Source: Parvibaculum sp002684405 (GTDB lineage Bacteria > Pseudomonadota > Alphaproteobacteria > Parvibaculales > Parvibaculaceae). From it: a stretch of 64,000 nt of DNA. The DNA lies in NCBI GenBank assembly GCA_965140395.1, contig OZ223206.1, forward strand, positions 620,001-684,000, given 5' to 3'. This document shows, piece after piece, positions 45,588 to 54,911 of this stretch (positions within the stretch are counted from its first letter, which is position 1; each line of letters starts with the position of its first letter). The translations under genes were made by a program, and so were the position numbers. The notes beneath the pieces are model-generated. The model made no database searches. It was given only the letters and a program-made list of their open reading frames with translations, and was not told the origin of the DNA.

Positions 45588-47651
45588 ATGTCCCGTGTGA
45601 TTGCGATTCTCGCAGGCATCATCGTCATCCTCATCGCCGTGGTCGTCGCCGTGCCGATGTTCATTCCGATGGAAACCTACAAGTCGCAGATCCAGAAGAT
45701 CGCGCAGCAACAGACCGGGCGCGAGCTCAAGATCGGCGGGGACATCTCGCTCTCCTTCTTCCCGAGCATCGGCGTGGAGGTGAACGACGTCGCCTTCGCC
45801 AATGCCTCCTGGGCGAAGGCCCCGGAGATGGCGACGATGAAGTCGATGCATGTGTCGCTGAAACTCCTGCCGCTCTTTTCCGGCAATGTGGAGGTGGACA
45901 GCTTCACGCTGAAAGACCCGGTCATCAATCTCGAAGTCCGCAGGGACGGCACCCCCAACTGGCAGTTCGACACGGCGGCATCCGCAACGCCCGCGCCTGC
46001 CGACGACGCGGCGCAGACAAATGGCGACAGCGGCGCCGGTGCGAGCCTCAACCAGGTGAAACTGGGCGAGGTCTCGATCAGCGGCGGCACGGCCAGCTAT
46101 ACCAATGCGCAGACGGGCGCGGCCTACAGCTTCAAGGACGTGAACCTCGACCTTTCCCTGCCGAGCCTGGACGATCCGTTCAAGGCGGACGGGTCGCTCG
46201 TGTGGAACGGGGACAAGATCGATATCGACCTGGCCGCGGAACGCCCGCGCGCACTGATGGAAGGCGGCGAGACGCCGGTGTCGCTGGAGGTTTCCTCTCC
46301 GAAACTCAAGACAACCTATAAAGGCGTCTGCAAGGTGATCGACGGCATCGCCTTTACGGGCGATGTCTCGGTGGATGTGCCCTCTGTGCGCAATCTCGCT
46401 GCCTGGGCGGGCAATCCCATGCCCGCCGGGAACGGGTTCGGCCCGCTTTCCATCACCGGCAAGGCGAAGGGGGCGGGCGACCGCTACTCCTTCCAGAATG
46501 CGAAAGTCTCCTTCGACGGCATGAATGCGAACGGCAATCTCACCATCCGCACCGGCGGCGCGCGGCCCCGCATCGGGGGCGACCTCACCGTCGACAAGAT
46601 CGATGTGAATACCTATTCGGCCGGCGGCGCCGGGAGCGGCGGGTCATCGTCGGGCGGTGCGTCTTCCGGGAGCGGGGGCGATGCGGGCTGGAGTACCGCG
46701 CCCATCGACTTCTCCGCCCTCAAAGCCGTCGATGCCGATCTCGCACTCAAGGCAGGCAAGATCCTCGTTCAGGACATCGAAATCGGCGAAAGCGCGGTGG
46801 ATGTGAAACTGAATAACGGCGTCCTCAATGCCAAGCTCACCCGGCTTGCGCTTTACGGCGGCGCGGGCAACGGCACGCTGAAGGTCAATGGCGCGAGGTC
46901 GACGCCGCAGATCGGTGCGAACTTCAACATCTCCGGCGTTCAGGCCCAGCCCCTTCTGCAGGCGGCGGCGGGCTTCAACAGGCTGACCGGCAGCACGGCC
47001 ATGAATATCGCCGTGACGACCGCGGGCAAGAGCCAGAAGGCTATGGTGAGCGCGCTGAACGGCAAGGGAGCCTTCAAGTTCACCGACGGCAAGATCAAGG
47101 GCGTCGACCTCGCCAATCTCGTGCGGACCGTTCTTTCGGCCACGAAATCGGGCTGGGATGCGGGCGGCAGCAAGGATACCGACTTCTCCGAGCTGAGCGG
47201 TAGCTACACCATCACCAGAGGCACTCTGAAAAACGACGATCTGCGGCTCATGAGCCCGCTCATCCGCGTGACCGGTTCAGGCACGGTGGACATGCCCGCC
47301 AAGACGCTCAATTATCGCGTCGAGCCGAAACTGGTCGGCACGCTCGAAGGACAGGGCGGCACGACGGATGCCAAGGGCATTCAGGTGCCGATCCTCATTC
47401 GCGGACCCTGGTCGAGGCCGAGCTTCACACCCGACCTTGCCTCCATGCTCTCCAATCCGGAACAGACCAAGGAGACGATCGACACGATCCGCAAGGAAGG
47501 CATCAAGGGCGTTCTGAAACAGTTCGGGGGCGGCGGCGGCGATGCCGCGAACGACAACAGCACCACGGACAGCGGGGCAACGGATAGCGGCACGACCGAG
47601 AAAAAGAAAATCACGCCGCAGGACGCGCTGAAGAGCCTGTTCGGGAAATAG
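45588..47651 (+). CDS. AsmA family protein
   Basis: 687-residue envelope protein. The N-terminal anchor VIAILAGIIVILIAVVVAV is followed by the AsmA start PMETYKSQIQKIAQQQTGRE and the repeated beta-strand TamB/AsmA-like fold through to the C-terminal domain (SGSYTITRGTLKNDDLRLM, then GTVDMPAKTLNYRVEPKL). A Gly/Ser-rich linker lies near residues 345-365. AsmA proteins bridge the periplasm and are thought to move phospholipid to the outer membrane. The start follows AGGAG. Confidence 0.88.
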   Translation: MSRVIAILAGIIVILIAVVVAVPMFIPMETYKSQIQKIAQQQTGRELKIGGDISLSFFPSIGVEVNDVAFANASWAKAPEMATMKSMHVSLKLLPLFSGNVEVDSFTLKDPVINLEVRRDGTPNWQFDTAASATPAPADDAAQTNGDSGAGASLNQVKLGEVSISGGTASYTNAQTGAAYSFKDVNLDLSLPSLDDPFKADGSLVWNGDKIDIDLAAERPRALMEGGETPVSLEVSSPKLKTTYKGVCKVIDGIAFTGDVSVDVPSVRNLAAWAGNPMPAGNGFGPLSITGKAKGAGDRYSFQNAKVSFDGMNANGNLTIRTGGARPRIGGDLTVDKIDVNTYSAGGAGSGGSSSGGASSGSGGDAGWSTAPIDFSALKAVDADLALKAGKILVQDIEIGESAVDVKLNNGVLNAKLTRLALYGGAGNGTLKVNGARSTPQIGANFNISGVQAQPLLQAAAGFNRLTGSTAMNIAVTTAGKSQKAMVSALNGKGAFKFTDGKIKGVDLANLVRTVLSATKSGWDAGGSKDTDFSELSGSYTITRGTLKNDDLRLMSPLIRVTGSGTVDMPAKTLNYRVEPKLVGTLEGQGGTTDAKGIQVPILIRGPWSRPSFTPDLASMLSNPEQTKETIDTIRKEGIKGVLKQFGGGGGDAANDNSTTDSGATDSGTTEKKKITPQDALKSLFGK

Positions 47652-47655
47652 GCGC

Positions 47656-48144
47656 CTACACCTTCCGGAGGTCGTCGATCCTGGCGACTTCCTTGACGCC
47701 GTCGGCGCGGGTCATTTTGAGGCCCGCCGCCGGATAGGTGCAGATGTCGACGGGCGCGCGCGTGCCGCCCATCAGATAGACGAGATCCTCGCCCGCCCCT
47801 TCCGGCACCCGCATGACATGGGCGGGCGAGTTTTTCGGGAAGGCCATCACATCGCCCGGCCCGACCTCGATCCGCTCCTCGCCGATCTGCGCCTGCCCGC
47901 GGCCCGACAGGATCATCAGGAATTCCTCATCCTGCCCGTGGAAATGGAATTCCGTGCTCTCGCGCCCCGGCTCCAGCCTGACGATATGGAGGCCCATATC
48001 CTCCAGCCCCGCCAGATCGCCCAGGGTGCGGGTCATCCGGATGGCATTTTCATTGAACTGATGCTGGTGGCGGCGCTCGGGCAGGCTCGCGATTTCGGCC
48101 GCTGAAAAGTAGTATTGGCGGGTATTTCCGTCTTTTCCGCTCAT
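47656..48144 (-). CDS. Cupin-domain protein
   Basis: 162-residue single cupin. The metal-site motif is spread over RESTEFHFHGQDEEFLMILSGRG-type sequence (about residues 60-82) and the second motif GPGDVMAFPKNSPAHVM. It looks cytoplasmic. The function is unknown, possibly a dioxygenase or sugar-sensing type. Its end is four bases from the convergent AsmA stop. Confidence 0.85.
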   Translation of the reverse strand: MSGKDGNTRQYYFSAAEIASLPERRHQHQFNENAIRMTRTLGDLAGLEDMGLHIVRLEPGRESTEFHFHGQDEEFLMILSGRGQAQIGEERIEVGPGDVMAFPKNSPAHVMRVPEGAGEDLVYLMGGTRAPVDICTYPAAGLKMTRADGVKEVARIDDLRKV

Positions 48145-48251
48145 TTCCGTCCCTTTCCGCCTTGCCTGTGTCCGCCCCGGCCTTTGTGTGAACGCCCTTG
48201 CGCGACTAAACTGCCTTAGACCCGATTCCCCGGGGGGTTATCGATCGGCAC

Positions 48252-48503
48252 ATGCTTTACAATGCGCTGTCAACACTAGCCAAGTTCGTAATCGCCGCCG
48301 TCGCCGTCGGCGCGCTGCTGAATGCGTTCGACATTTCGGCGCAGGAAGTGCTGGGCGATCTCGGGGTCACGCCGGATGCGATCATCACATTCGTTCAGGA
48401 TGGAATCGACTGGGCGCTGCCCAATTTCCTGCTCGGCGCCATGGTGCTGGTGCCCATCTGGGTGGTGATCTTCCTGCTCAAACCCCCGAAAATCGGCCGC
48501 TGA
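48252..48503 (+). CDS. Small two-helix membrane protein (DUF6460-like)
   Basis: 83-residue protein with one N-terminal helix (TLAKFVIAAVAVGALLNAF) and a C-terminal one (FLLGAMVLVPIWVVIFLL), separated by an acidic loop ending VQDGIDWALPN. I think it belongs to DUF6460, a small family of the Hyphomicrobiales; that name is from memory. No function is known. Confidence 0.72.
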   Translation: MLYNALSTLAKFVIAAVAVGALLNAFDISAQEVLGDLGVTPDAIITFVQDGIDWALPNFLLGAMVLVPIWVVIFLLKPPKIGR

Positions 48504-48596
48504 CGGCCTTTCTTCGTCCCTCTTCGCGGGGTGTCGCTGCGTCAGCCCGATGGCTAGACTTGGCGCAAGCAAAATCACGATTCGGGAGATGAACGC

Positions 48597-49397
48597 ATGG
48601 GCAGGCTCACAGGCAAGAAAGCCATCATCACAGGCGCGGGCAGCGGCATAGGCCGGGCGAGCGCCCTTTTGTTTGCGCGCGAAGGCGCCTCGCTGGTCAT
48701 CATGGACCGGGCGGAAGACGCCGTGGACAAGACGGCGACGCTGATCCGCGACGAGGTGCAAGACGCCAATGTGGTCTCGGTCGCCGGCGATGCGGGCAAT
48801 GAAGACGACGTGGCCGCGCTGGTTGCTCATTGCGTCGAGAAGCTGGGCGGCGTGGATGCGGTCTATGCCAATGCGGGTATCAGCGGCGGCATGGTTCCGC
48901 TGCCCGAACAGACAGCGGATTACTGGCAGGAAATCCTGCGGATCAATCTGATCGGCCCCTTCCTGGCTATCAAGCATGTGACGCCGCATATGGTGAAACA
49001 GGGCAAAGGCTCGATCGTCTGCACGGCTTCCGTTGCCGGACTGCGCGCCAATGCGGGCGGCCTGCCCTATTCCGCCAGCAAGGCGGGCGTCATCAGCCTC
49101 GTCCAGACCTCGGCCAATGCGCTTTACGGCACCGGCGTGCGCGTGAACGCGATCTGCCCCGGCCTGATCGAGACGGGCATGACGAAGCCGATTTTCGACG
49201 GCGCGCGGGCGCGGGGCTCGGAGGACAAGATCGGCCAGCTCAACCCCACGGCCCGTTACGGCCATCCGGAAGAGATCGCCCATATGGCGCTCTTCCTGGC
49301 CAGCGACGACGCGTCCTATGTGAACGGGCAGGCCTATGCTGTGGATGGCGGGCTTTCCAGCACCCATCCTTTCGCCCCGAGCCGCCGGGGCGCCTGA
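48597..49397 (+). CDS. Short-chain dehydrogenase/reductase
   Basis: 266-residue classical SDR. The cofactor motif GAGSGIGRASAL is near residue 15, NAGISGG near residue 93, and the catalytic Ser plus YSASKAG (Tyr and Lys) near residue 157. It has the usual NAD(P)-dependent alcohol/ketone chemistry; the substrate is unknown. The GGGAGATGAACGC site precedes the ATG. Confidence 0.9.
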   Translation: MGRLTGKKAIITGAGSGIGRASALLFAREGASLVIMDRAEDAVDKTATLIRDEVQDANVVSVAGDAGNEDDVAALVAHCVEKLGGVDAVYANAGISGGMVPLPEQTADYWQEILRINLIGPFLAIKHVTPHMVKQGKGSIVCTASVAGLRANAGGLPYSASKAGVISLVQTSANALYGTGVRVNAICPGLIETGMTKPIFDGARARGSEDKIGQLNPTARYGHPEEIAHMALFLASDDASYVNGQAYAVDGGLSSTHPFAPSRRGA

Positions 49398-49408
49398 CCC
49401 GTGGCGGG

Positions 49409-49678
49409 TTAAATCACCGCGGTCACGCTGGTGGAGGCAGAGGCGTTGGCAAGCGTTGCGCGCAGGCGGCAGGGGCCCAGCGCGAAGCCACCAACGCCTT
49501 TTTCCTTCAACACGACCTGCGCCCCCAGTGCAAACCAGGTCTCGCCGTCCGGGCTCGCCTCCAGCGAGACGGTGGCCCCTTCGAAATCGCCCCATACCCA
49601 GAAGGCGCCCGTGCCGCCCTGCCAGTCGATGGGCGTGGAACTCATATCCGCCGTCGCCTCGGCCAGAAGTTTCGCCAT
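49409..49678 (-). CDS. Hypothetical protein
   Basis: 89-residue protein with a likely beta-sandwich character (GAFWVWGDFEGATVSLEASP, then TWFALGAQVVLK). I do not recognise a family; similar small proteins occur in phage-tail and surface contexts but nothing else here is phage-like. The start was chosen at MAKLLAEATADMSS after GGGAGAATGAC. Confidence 0.6.
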   Translation of the reverse strand: MAKLLAEATADMSSTPIDWQGGTGAFWVWGDFEGATVSLEASPDGETWFALGAQVVLKEKGVGGFALGPCRLRATLANASASTSVTAVI

Positions 49679-49774
49679 GTCATTCTCCCATACCGTCCGT
49701 TTCAAGTTCGCGCGGGATCCGTTCCCGGGCGCCATCAGTATGGAGACCGATCTAAAGGCGGGGATAAAAGCGGG

Positions 49775-50218
49775 TTATTTCTTCCGCAGACGCCATATTC
49801 CGGCGATGGCGGCGACGCAGCCATGTCCGGCCTCTTCCGCCGCCTGAGCGAAGGGCTCGTCCAGCGCCGTGACGGCCGCCTCTCCAAGCGCGGCAAGCAG
49901 GCGTTGCTCCATGCGGGCGCACATGTCGAACAGGGCCGCTTCTTCATCCGCACCGAGCGTCATGCCGGCGAAGAGCGTAATCCGGCGGAGCGTCTCGGCA
50001 TCCTCATCCGGCGTACCGGGCAGAATGTCCCTGTCTTTGAGACTACCGTTCCACGCCGCAGATGCGCCCGCGAGCGCATCCGCGCGTTCGTTGAGAAAGG
50101 CGCGCAGATCCCCATGCGACAGCTCGCGCGCATGCGCATAAAAGGTCGCCGCCGCGTCCAGAGCGACGCCGAGGCCCATCAGGGCCGTCTCCTCGGGGCT
50201 TCGAAACAGGTTGTTCAT
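49775..50218 (-). CDS. Hypothetical helical protein
   Basis: 147-residue, mostly helical, acidic protein. It may form a four-helix bundle of the ferritin-like kind (EETALMGLGVALDAAATFY, LRAFLNERADALAGAS), but I see no metal motif. The start overlaps the lipid-kinase stop by four bases (ATGA), so it is coupled to that gene. The function is unknown. Confidence 0.72.
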   Translation of the reverse strand: MNNLFRSPEETALMGLGVALDAAATFYAHARELSHGDLRAFLNERADALAGASAAWNGSLKDRDILPGTPDEDAETLRRITLFAGMTLGADEEAALFDMCARMEQRLLAALGEAAVTALDEPFAQAAEEAGHGCVAAIAGIWRLRKK

Positions 50219-51159
50219 TGCGAGGCGAACTCCTTCGATGCCAGAACCTTGAGCGCCCGGTGCTTCACCTCGAAGGTGACGGGCGTTTGCGTCAGCCTTT
50301 CACCATCGGCATGGACCGGCAAGGGGCGGCGGGTTTTCAGACGGAAGCCCGTTCCCGATGCGACGACGGCGTCGGGCGACAAATCCACGCGGCCCAGCCC
50401 GATCAGCGGGCCGTGCAGGATCAGCGCGAAGGTCGACGCCGGTTTCAGCGCATAGAGATAGATCTTTCCGTCATCGATGCGCGTTTCGTGATGGACGACC
50501 ATGCCGCCGCCGAAATAGCGACCATTGCCGGCAAGAAGCTGGACGCAGCGCGTCTTTAGCGGGGTCTTGTCGGGCTCGTCGAGATTGACGATCTCCGCCC
50601 GGAAGGGCCGCGTGATGCGAACGGCCTTGAATGCGCTCACGACATAGCTGAAGGCCCCGAAACGGTTTTTGCGTTCGGGGGTCTGGTATTTCGTGACCTG
50701 CGCTGTCAGCCCAACACTTGCCGCGTTCACGAAGGGCTTGCCGTTCGCAAAGCTCACATCGACATCCGCCAGCATTCCCGTATCGAGCAGGGACAAAGCT
50801 TCATCCCCTTCAAGCGGTATGCCGAGAGAACGCGCGAAATCGTTTCCGGTCCCGCGCGGCACGACCAGCATGGGAACGGAGAGGTCCATCAAACAGGAAA
50901 GAAGACCGTTGACCGATCCATCCCCGCCCGCGACGACGATGAGATCGACATCGCCCGATTTTTCACGCGCCATATCGCAAGCCTCCTCGATGGAGGAGGT
51001 GTCGGGCGCGAGTACCTCGCGGCCCGTCTCGCGGAGCCGTTGCGCGATCTCGCTCTCCCCGCCGCCGCCCGCCTTGCGGTTTTCCAGAAGCAGCAGACGG
51101 GGAAAGGCGAGCGTTGCGGCGGAAGCCCGCTCGTCGTGTGTCGTTTCATCCATGCGCAT
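50215..51159 (-). CDS. Diacylglycerol/lipid kinase
   Basis: 314-residue DagK-type lipid kinase. Visible: LLLENRKAGGGGE at the N-terminus, the nucleotide motif VVAGGDGSVNGLLS near residue 85, and PRGTGNDFARSLGIP near residue 107. It phosphorylates diacylglycerol, or perhaps sphingosine-like or ceramide-like lipids, at the membrane. A downstream unknown gene overlaps its stop. A nearer in-frame ATG lies two codons on. Confidence 0.86.
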   Translation of the reverse strand: MRMDETTHDERASAATLAFPRLLLLENRKAGGGGESEIAQRLRETGREVLAPDTSSIEEACDMAREKSGDVDLIVVAGGDGSVNGLLSCLMDLSVPMLVVPRGTGNDFARSLGIPLEGDEALSLLDTGMLADVDVSFANGKPFVNAASVGLTAQVTKYQTPERKNRFGAFSYVVSAFKAVRITRPFRAEIVNLDEPDKTPLKTRCVQLLAGNGRYFGGGMVVHHETRIDDGKIYLYALKPASTFALILHGPLIGLGRVDLSPDAVVASGTGFRLKTRRPLPVHADGERLTQTPVTFEVKHRALKVLASKEFASQ

Positions 51160-51220
51160 GATTATGACAGGCGAAAGCGGCCGCGAATATTGCGAAAAAC
51201 CGACGAAAGCGTGACGCCTC

Positions 51221-52201
51221 TCAGCCTTTCATACGGATGACCGGCTTGCCGACGCTTTTACGTTCCAGAAGGGACTGCAATACCGCGCCTGCTTCTTCCA
51301 GCGGGAAGGTCGCAGCGGGTTCGGGATGGATCTTTCCGTCCACGACCCATTGCGTCAGCGTCTTCATCAGCGGCACATTGGCGGCGGGATCGGCGCGGAT
51401 TTCTCCGCCCCAGTCGACGCCGATCAGCGAGGCACGCTTCAGGAGCGCGAGGTTGAGGGGCAGTTTGGGAATGTCGCCCGCCGCGAAGCCGACCACCAGG
51501 TGCCGCCCGCCCGGCGCGAGGCAACGGAAAGCGGTTTCGGAGAAGGCGCCGCCGACGGGATCGTAAACCACATCGACCGCGCTCTTGCCGATCATCTCCT
51601 CTAGCGCCTTGCGCCAGTCCTCTTTGGAATAGTCGAGCGCCATGTCGGCGCCATGGGCGCTCGCGGCCTGACGCTTTTCCTCGGTCGAGGCGGCGGCGAC
51701 AACCTTGGCACCCATGGCCTTTGCGACATCGATGGCGGCCATGCCTACACCGCCCGCCGCGCCGAGGACGAGAACGGTTTCGCCCGGTTGCAGCTTGCCG
51801 CAATTCTCAAACCCGTAAAGCGCGGTGCAGTAGGAGACGAGGAAACCCGCGGCGGCTTCGGCACTCATGTTATCCGGCAAAGGAGTGCAGACCGCGGCGG
51901 GGAGCGCGATCCTTTCTGCCAGCGCGCCGCGCGGGGAGAGCGCCATGACGCGGGTGCCGACGAGCTTTTCCGGCACGCCCTCGCCCACCGCCTCGACGCG
52001 GCCTGCGACTTCCGACCCGGGGATGAAGGGGAGCGGCGTCTTCACCTGATAGGCGCCCTGCACGAGAAGCCCATCGACATAGCCGAGGCCGGCGGCCTCC
52101 ACGGCAAGGAGACATTCGCCCTTGCCCGGCACGGGGGCGGGCAAATCCTCGACCGTCAGATTTTTCGGGCTTCCATACTCGGCAACTCGCACGGCACGCA
52201 T
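51221..52201 (-). CDS. NADPH:quinone oxidoreductase family protein
   Basis: 326-residue MDR-superfamily reductase of the zinc-free quinone-reductase type. Visible: VEAAGLGYVDGLLVQGAY, PFIPGSEVAGRVEAVGEG, the cofactor motif VLVLGAAGGVGMAAIDVAKAM near residue 145 (read as adjoining blocks) and DVVYDPVGGAFSE. It lacks the cysteines of zinc alcohol dehydrogenases. The substrate may be a quinone or enone. Confidence 0.88.
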   Translation of the reverse strand: MRAVRVAEYGSPKNLTVEDLPAPVPGKGECLLAVEAAGLGYVDGLLVQGAYQVKTPLPFIPGSEVAGRVEAVGEGVPEKLVGTRVMALSPRGALAERIALPAAVCTPLPDNMSAEAAAGFLVSYCTALYGFENCGKLQPGETVLVLGAAGGVGMAAIDVAKAMGAKVVAAASTEEKRQAASAHGADMALDYSKEDWRKALEEMIGKSAVDVVYDPVGGAFSETAFRCLAPGGRHLVVGFAAGDIPKLPLNLALLKRASLIGVDWGGEIRADPAANVPLMKTLTQWVVDGKIHPEPAATFPLEEAGAVLQSLLERKSVGKPVIRMKG

Positions 52202-52251
52202 CTCTGACTCCCTGATGAATTTTGTTGTTGGCCGAAGCTTAGCAGCGCGGC

Positions 52252-52971
52252 CTAACCCGGCAAGATGCCGAGCGGACCGAGCACGACAGGGTCCGGATCG
52301 GGCAGGTCCGGCGCTTTGCTATCGGCAGGTGCCGGGGCTTCCAGAAGGGCCGTCAGCGTGACGGCGAGATGGGTGAGCGTTTCGTCGGAACTCCAGGTGG
52401 GGTGCTGGCGCGAGGCGTCCGACAGGGCGGCCTCGCGGGCGGAAATCACGCTGCCGAGATAGCCGCCCATGAAGACGAAGCGCTGATTGAGCGCGCTCTT
52501 GTCGAGGTTGGTCTCCAGCCTGCGCAGATGATCGAGGCAGCGCAGATAGCCCGAGTTCCATTTCCCTTCGAGCGTCTCCATGAAGAAGGCGCGATGGGTC
52601 ATGCCCAGCATGTAGACGAAGCGGTTGTAGCTGTTTTCAAGCTGCGACCCCTCAAGCGCGCGGATGGACGTCTGGACCAACACCTCGACCACTTCGCGCA
52701 CGGACGTCGGGCCGCCCCGGGCCTCCAGCGCGTCGAGCATGGCGTTGCGGTATTCGTCGATCGCGATGGCGCCGTCGAGCACAAGCTCGCGGATGAGCGC
52801 TTCCTTGGAGCCGAAATGATAGCCGACGGCGGCATGGTTCTTCTGGCCCGCGGCCTCGGCGATTTCACGCACGGTGACGCCGTCGACGCCGCGTTCGGCA
52901 AAGAGCCGGCAGGCAATCTGCTTGAGATGTTGCGCGGCCTCGCTGCGCGGCTTGGGTTCCAGTCTGACCAT
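52252..52971 (-). CDS. TetR-family transcriptional regulator
   Basis: 239-residue repressor. The N-terminal HTH reads GVDGVTVREIAEAAGQKNHA with GYHFGSKEALIRELV after it. The rest is helical ligand-binding. It is divergent from the phosphotransferase/SDR/acyl-CoA dehydrogenase operon that starts at 53050, 78 bases away, which is the likely target. The start was taken at MVRLEPKPRSEAA. Confidence 0.88.
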   Translation of the reverse strand: MVRLEPKPRSEAAQHLKQIACRLFAERGVDGVTVREIAEAAGQKNHAAVGYHFGSKEALIRELVLDGAIAIDEYRNAMLDALEARGGPTSVREVVEVLVQTSIRALEGSQLENSYNRFVYMLGMTHRAFFMETLEGKWNSGYLRCLDHLRRLETNLDKSALNQRFVFMGGYLGSVISAREAALSDASRQHPTWSSDETLTHLAVTLTALLEAPAPADSKAPDLPDPDPVVLGPLGILPG

Positions 52972-53049
52972 GGATGTCAGAATCCCATTGCATCGCCGGA
53001 TCGTCAACTGCATTATCCATTTGACTTAAAAATAAGAACGGGTGCGACG

Positions 53050-54093
53050 GTGGCGGAAACGACAGAAGTGCCGGGCGTGGATCTCAACGCGCTGCGCGGC
53101 TGGATGGACGGAAAAGGGCTCGGCGAGGGGCCGCTGGAAAATGTGGAGAAACTGGCAGGCGGGACGCAGAACATCCTGCTGAAATTCACCCGCGTGGGGC
53201 GTCCTTACGTGCTGCGCAGACCGCCGGAACATCTGCGCGCGAACTCCAACGAGACGATGCGGCGCGAGGCGCGCGTGCTGGCGGCGATTGCGGAGACGGA
53301 TGTGCCCCATCCCCGCCTCATCGCGGCCTGCCCGGAAGAGGATGTGATCGGCGCCGCCTTCTACCTGATGGAACCGGTCGACGGCTTCAACCCGACGACG
53401 GGGCTGCCCGACTATCACGCAGGCTCTGAAGAGGTGCGGCACCGGATGGGGCTGTCGCTGGTGGAAGGGATCGCGGCGCTCGGCGCGCTCGACTACAAGG
53501 CGCTGGGGCTTGAGGGCCTCGGCAAGCCGGAAAACTATCTCGAACGGCAGGTGGCGCGCTGGAAGGCGCAACTGGAAAGCTATCGCGAACTCGACGGCTG
53601 GACGGGGCCTGCGGAAATCCCCGGCGTCGAAAAAGTGGCCGCATGGCTCGACAGCCACCGCCCTGCCGACTTCCAGCCCGGCATCATTCATGGCGACTAT
53701 CACCTCGCCAATGTGATGTACCGGTATGACAGCCCGGAGCTGGCGGCCATCGTGGACTGGGAACTCACCACCATCGGCGATCCGCTGCTCGATCTCGGCT
53801 GGCTGCTTGCCACCTGGCCGGAGGGCAATGGCAGCGGCGCTTCCGCCGTGGCGGTGACGCCGTGGAAAGGCTTTCCGAGTGCGGAAGAACTCGTCGCGCA
53901 TTACCGCCCGCGCACCACGCGCAATGTGGACGCCATCGAATGGTATGCGGTGCTTGCCTGCTACAAGCTCGGCATCATCCTTGAAGGCACGCATGCCCGC
54001 GCCTGCGCCGGGCGCGCGCCGAAGGAAACGGGCGACATGCTTCACAACCAGACCATCGGCCTTTTCGAGCGCGCGCTGCGTTGGATCGGCTGA
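53050..54093 (+). CDS. Aminoglycoside phosphotransferase-fold kinase (ACAD10/11 kinase-like)
   Basis: 347-residue small-molecule kinase of the APH fold. It starts at a GTG. Visible: LAGGTQNILLKF (nucleotide loop), YVLRRPPE with the ATP Lys/Arg region, IIHGDYHLANVMY (Brenner motif: catalytic Asp, Asn) near residue 215, and AAIVDWELTTIGDPLLDLGW, with the Mg Asp. The order and blocks are those of the N-terminal kinase half of mammalian ACAD10/11. The acyl-CoA dehydrogenase in the same operon matches the other half. A 4-hydroxyacyl-CoA kinase role is inferred. Confidence 0.85.
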   Translation: MAETTEVPGVDLNALRGWMDGKGLGEGPLENVEKLAGGTQNILLKFTRVGRPYVLRRPPEHLRANSNETMRREARVLAAIAETDVPHPRLIAACPEEDVIGAAFYLMEPVDGFNPTTGLPDYHAGSEEVRHRMGLSLVEGIAALGALDYKALGLEGLGKPENYLERQVARWKAQLESYRELDGWTGPAEIPGVEKVAAWLDSHRPADFQPGIIHGDYHLANVMYRYDSPELAAIVDWELTTIGDPLLDLGWLLATWPEGNGSGASAVAVTPWKGFPSAEELVAHYRPRTTRNVDAIEWYAVLACYKLGIILEGTHARACAGRAPKETGDMLHNQTIGLFERALRWIG

Positions 54094-54131
54094 ACGACTT
54101 CAAAACCAGAACAGACTTTGGGGAGGATTTC

Positions 54132-54866
54132 ATGACGGATACGGATTTCAGCGGCAAGACGGTGCTTGTCGTCGGCGGCTCCAGCGGCATCGGCAATGGC
54201 ATCGCACATGCCTTCCGCGAACGCGGCGCGGAGGTGCATATCTGGGGCACGCGCAAAAGTGCCGACGACTACAAGGGCGAGGAAGGCTCCGAAATGGAGG
54301 GGCTGCACTACGCCCATATGGATGTGTCGGATTTCGATGCCATCGAAGCCTATAGCCCGCCCTTCAAATCGCTCGACGTGCTGGTGCTCTGCCAGGGCAC
54401 GGTCATCTACAAGAAGGGCGAGTTCAAGATGGACGGCTTCCAGAAGGTGATGGACGTCAATCTGAACAGCCTGATGGCCTGCGCGATCAAGTTCCACGAC
54501 ATGCTGGCGGCGAGCAAAGGCTCTCTCATCACGATCAGTTCCACCGCCGCCTTCCACGCGACCCGTGGCAACCCGGCCTATAACGCCTCCAAGACCGGTG
54601 CCGTCGGCCTCACGCGCACGCTGGCGCAGGCCTGGGCGAAAGACGGCATTCGCGTGAACGGCGTCGCGCCGGGGCTTGTCGACACGAAGCTCACCAAGGT
54701 GACGACGGACAATCCCGACCGCCTCAACGCCTCGCTGCAAGGCATTCCCATGCATCGTCTCGGCACGCCTTCCGACATGGCGGGTGTGACGCTTTTCCTC
54801 GCCTCGCCGCTGGCGGCCTATGTGCTCGGCCAGACCATTCCGGTCGATGGCGGGCTCACGCTCTGA
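54132..54866 (+). CDS. Short-chain dehydrogenase/reductase
   Basis: 244-residue classical SDR. VLVVGGSSGIGNGIAHAF is the cofactor loop, and YNASKTGAVGLTRTLA carries Tyr and Lys near residue 155. A GGAGGATTTC site fixes the start. It lies between the kinase-like gene and the acyl-CoA dehydrogenase and is probably co-transcribed. The substrate is unknown. Confidence 0.9.
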   Translation: MTDTDFSGKTVLVVGGSSGIGNGIAHAFRERGAEVHIWGTRKSADDYKGEEGSEMEGLHYAHMDVSDFDAIEAYSPPFKSLDVLVLCQGTVIYKKGEFKMDGFQKVMDVNLNSLMACAIKFHDMLAASKGSLITISSTAAFHATRGNPAYNASKTGAVGLTRTLAQAWAKDGIRVNGVAPGLVDTKLTKVTTDNPDRLNASLQGIPMHRLGTPSDMAGVTLFLASPLAAYVLGQTIPVDGGLTL

Positions 54867-54911
54867 CTTTCAAGAAACAAGAAACCAGAACACGAAAAAC
54901 AGGACGGCATC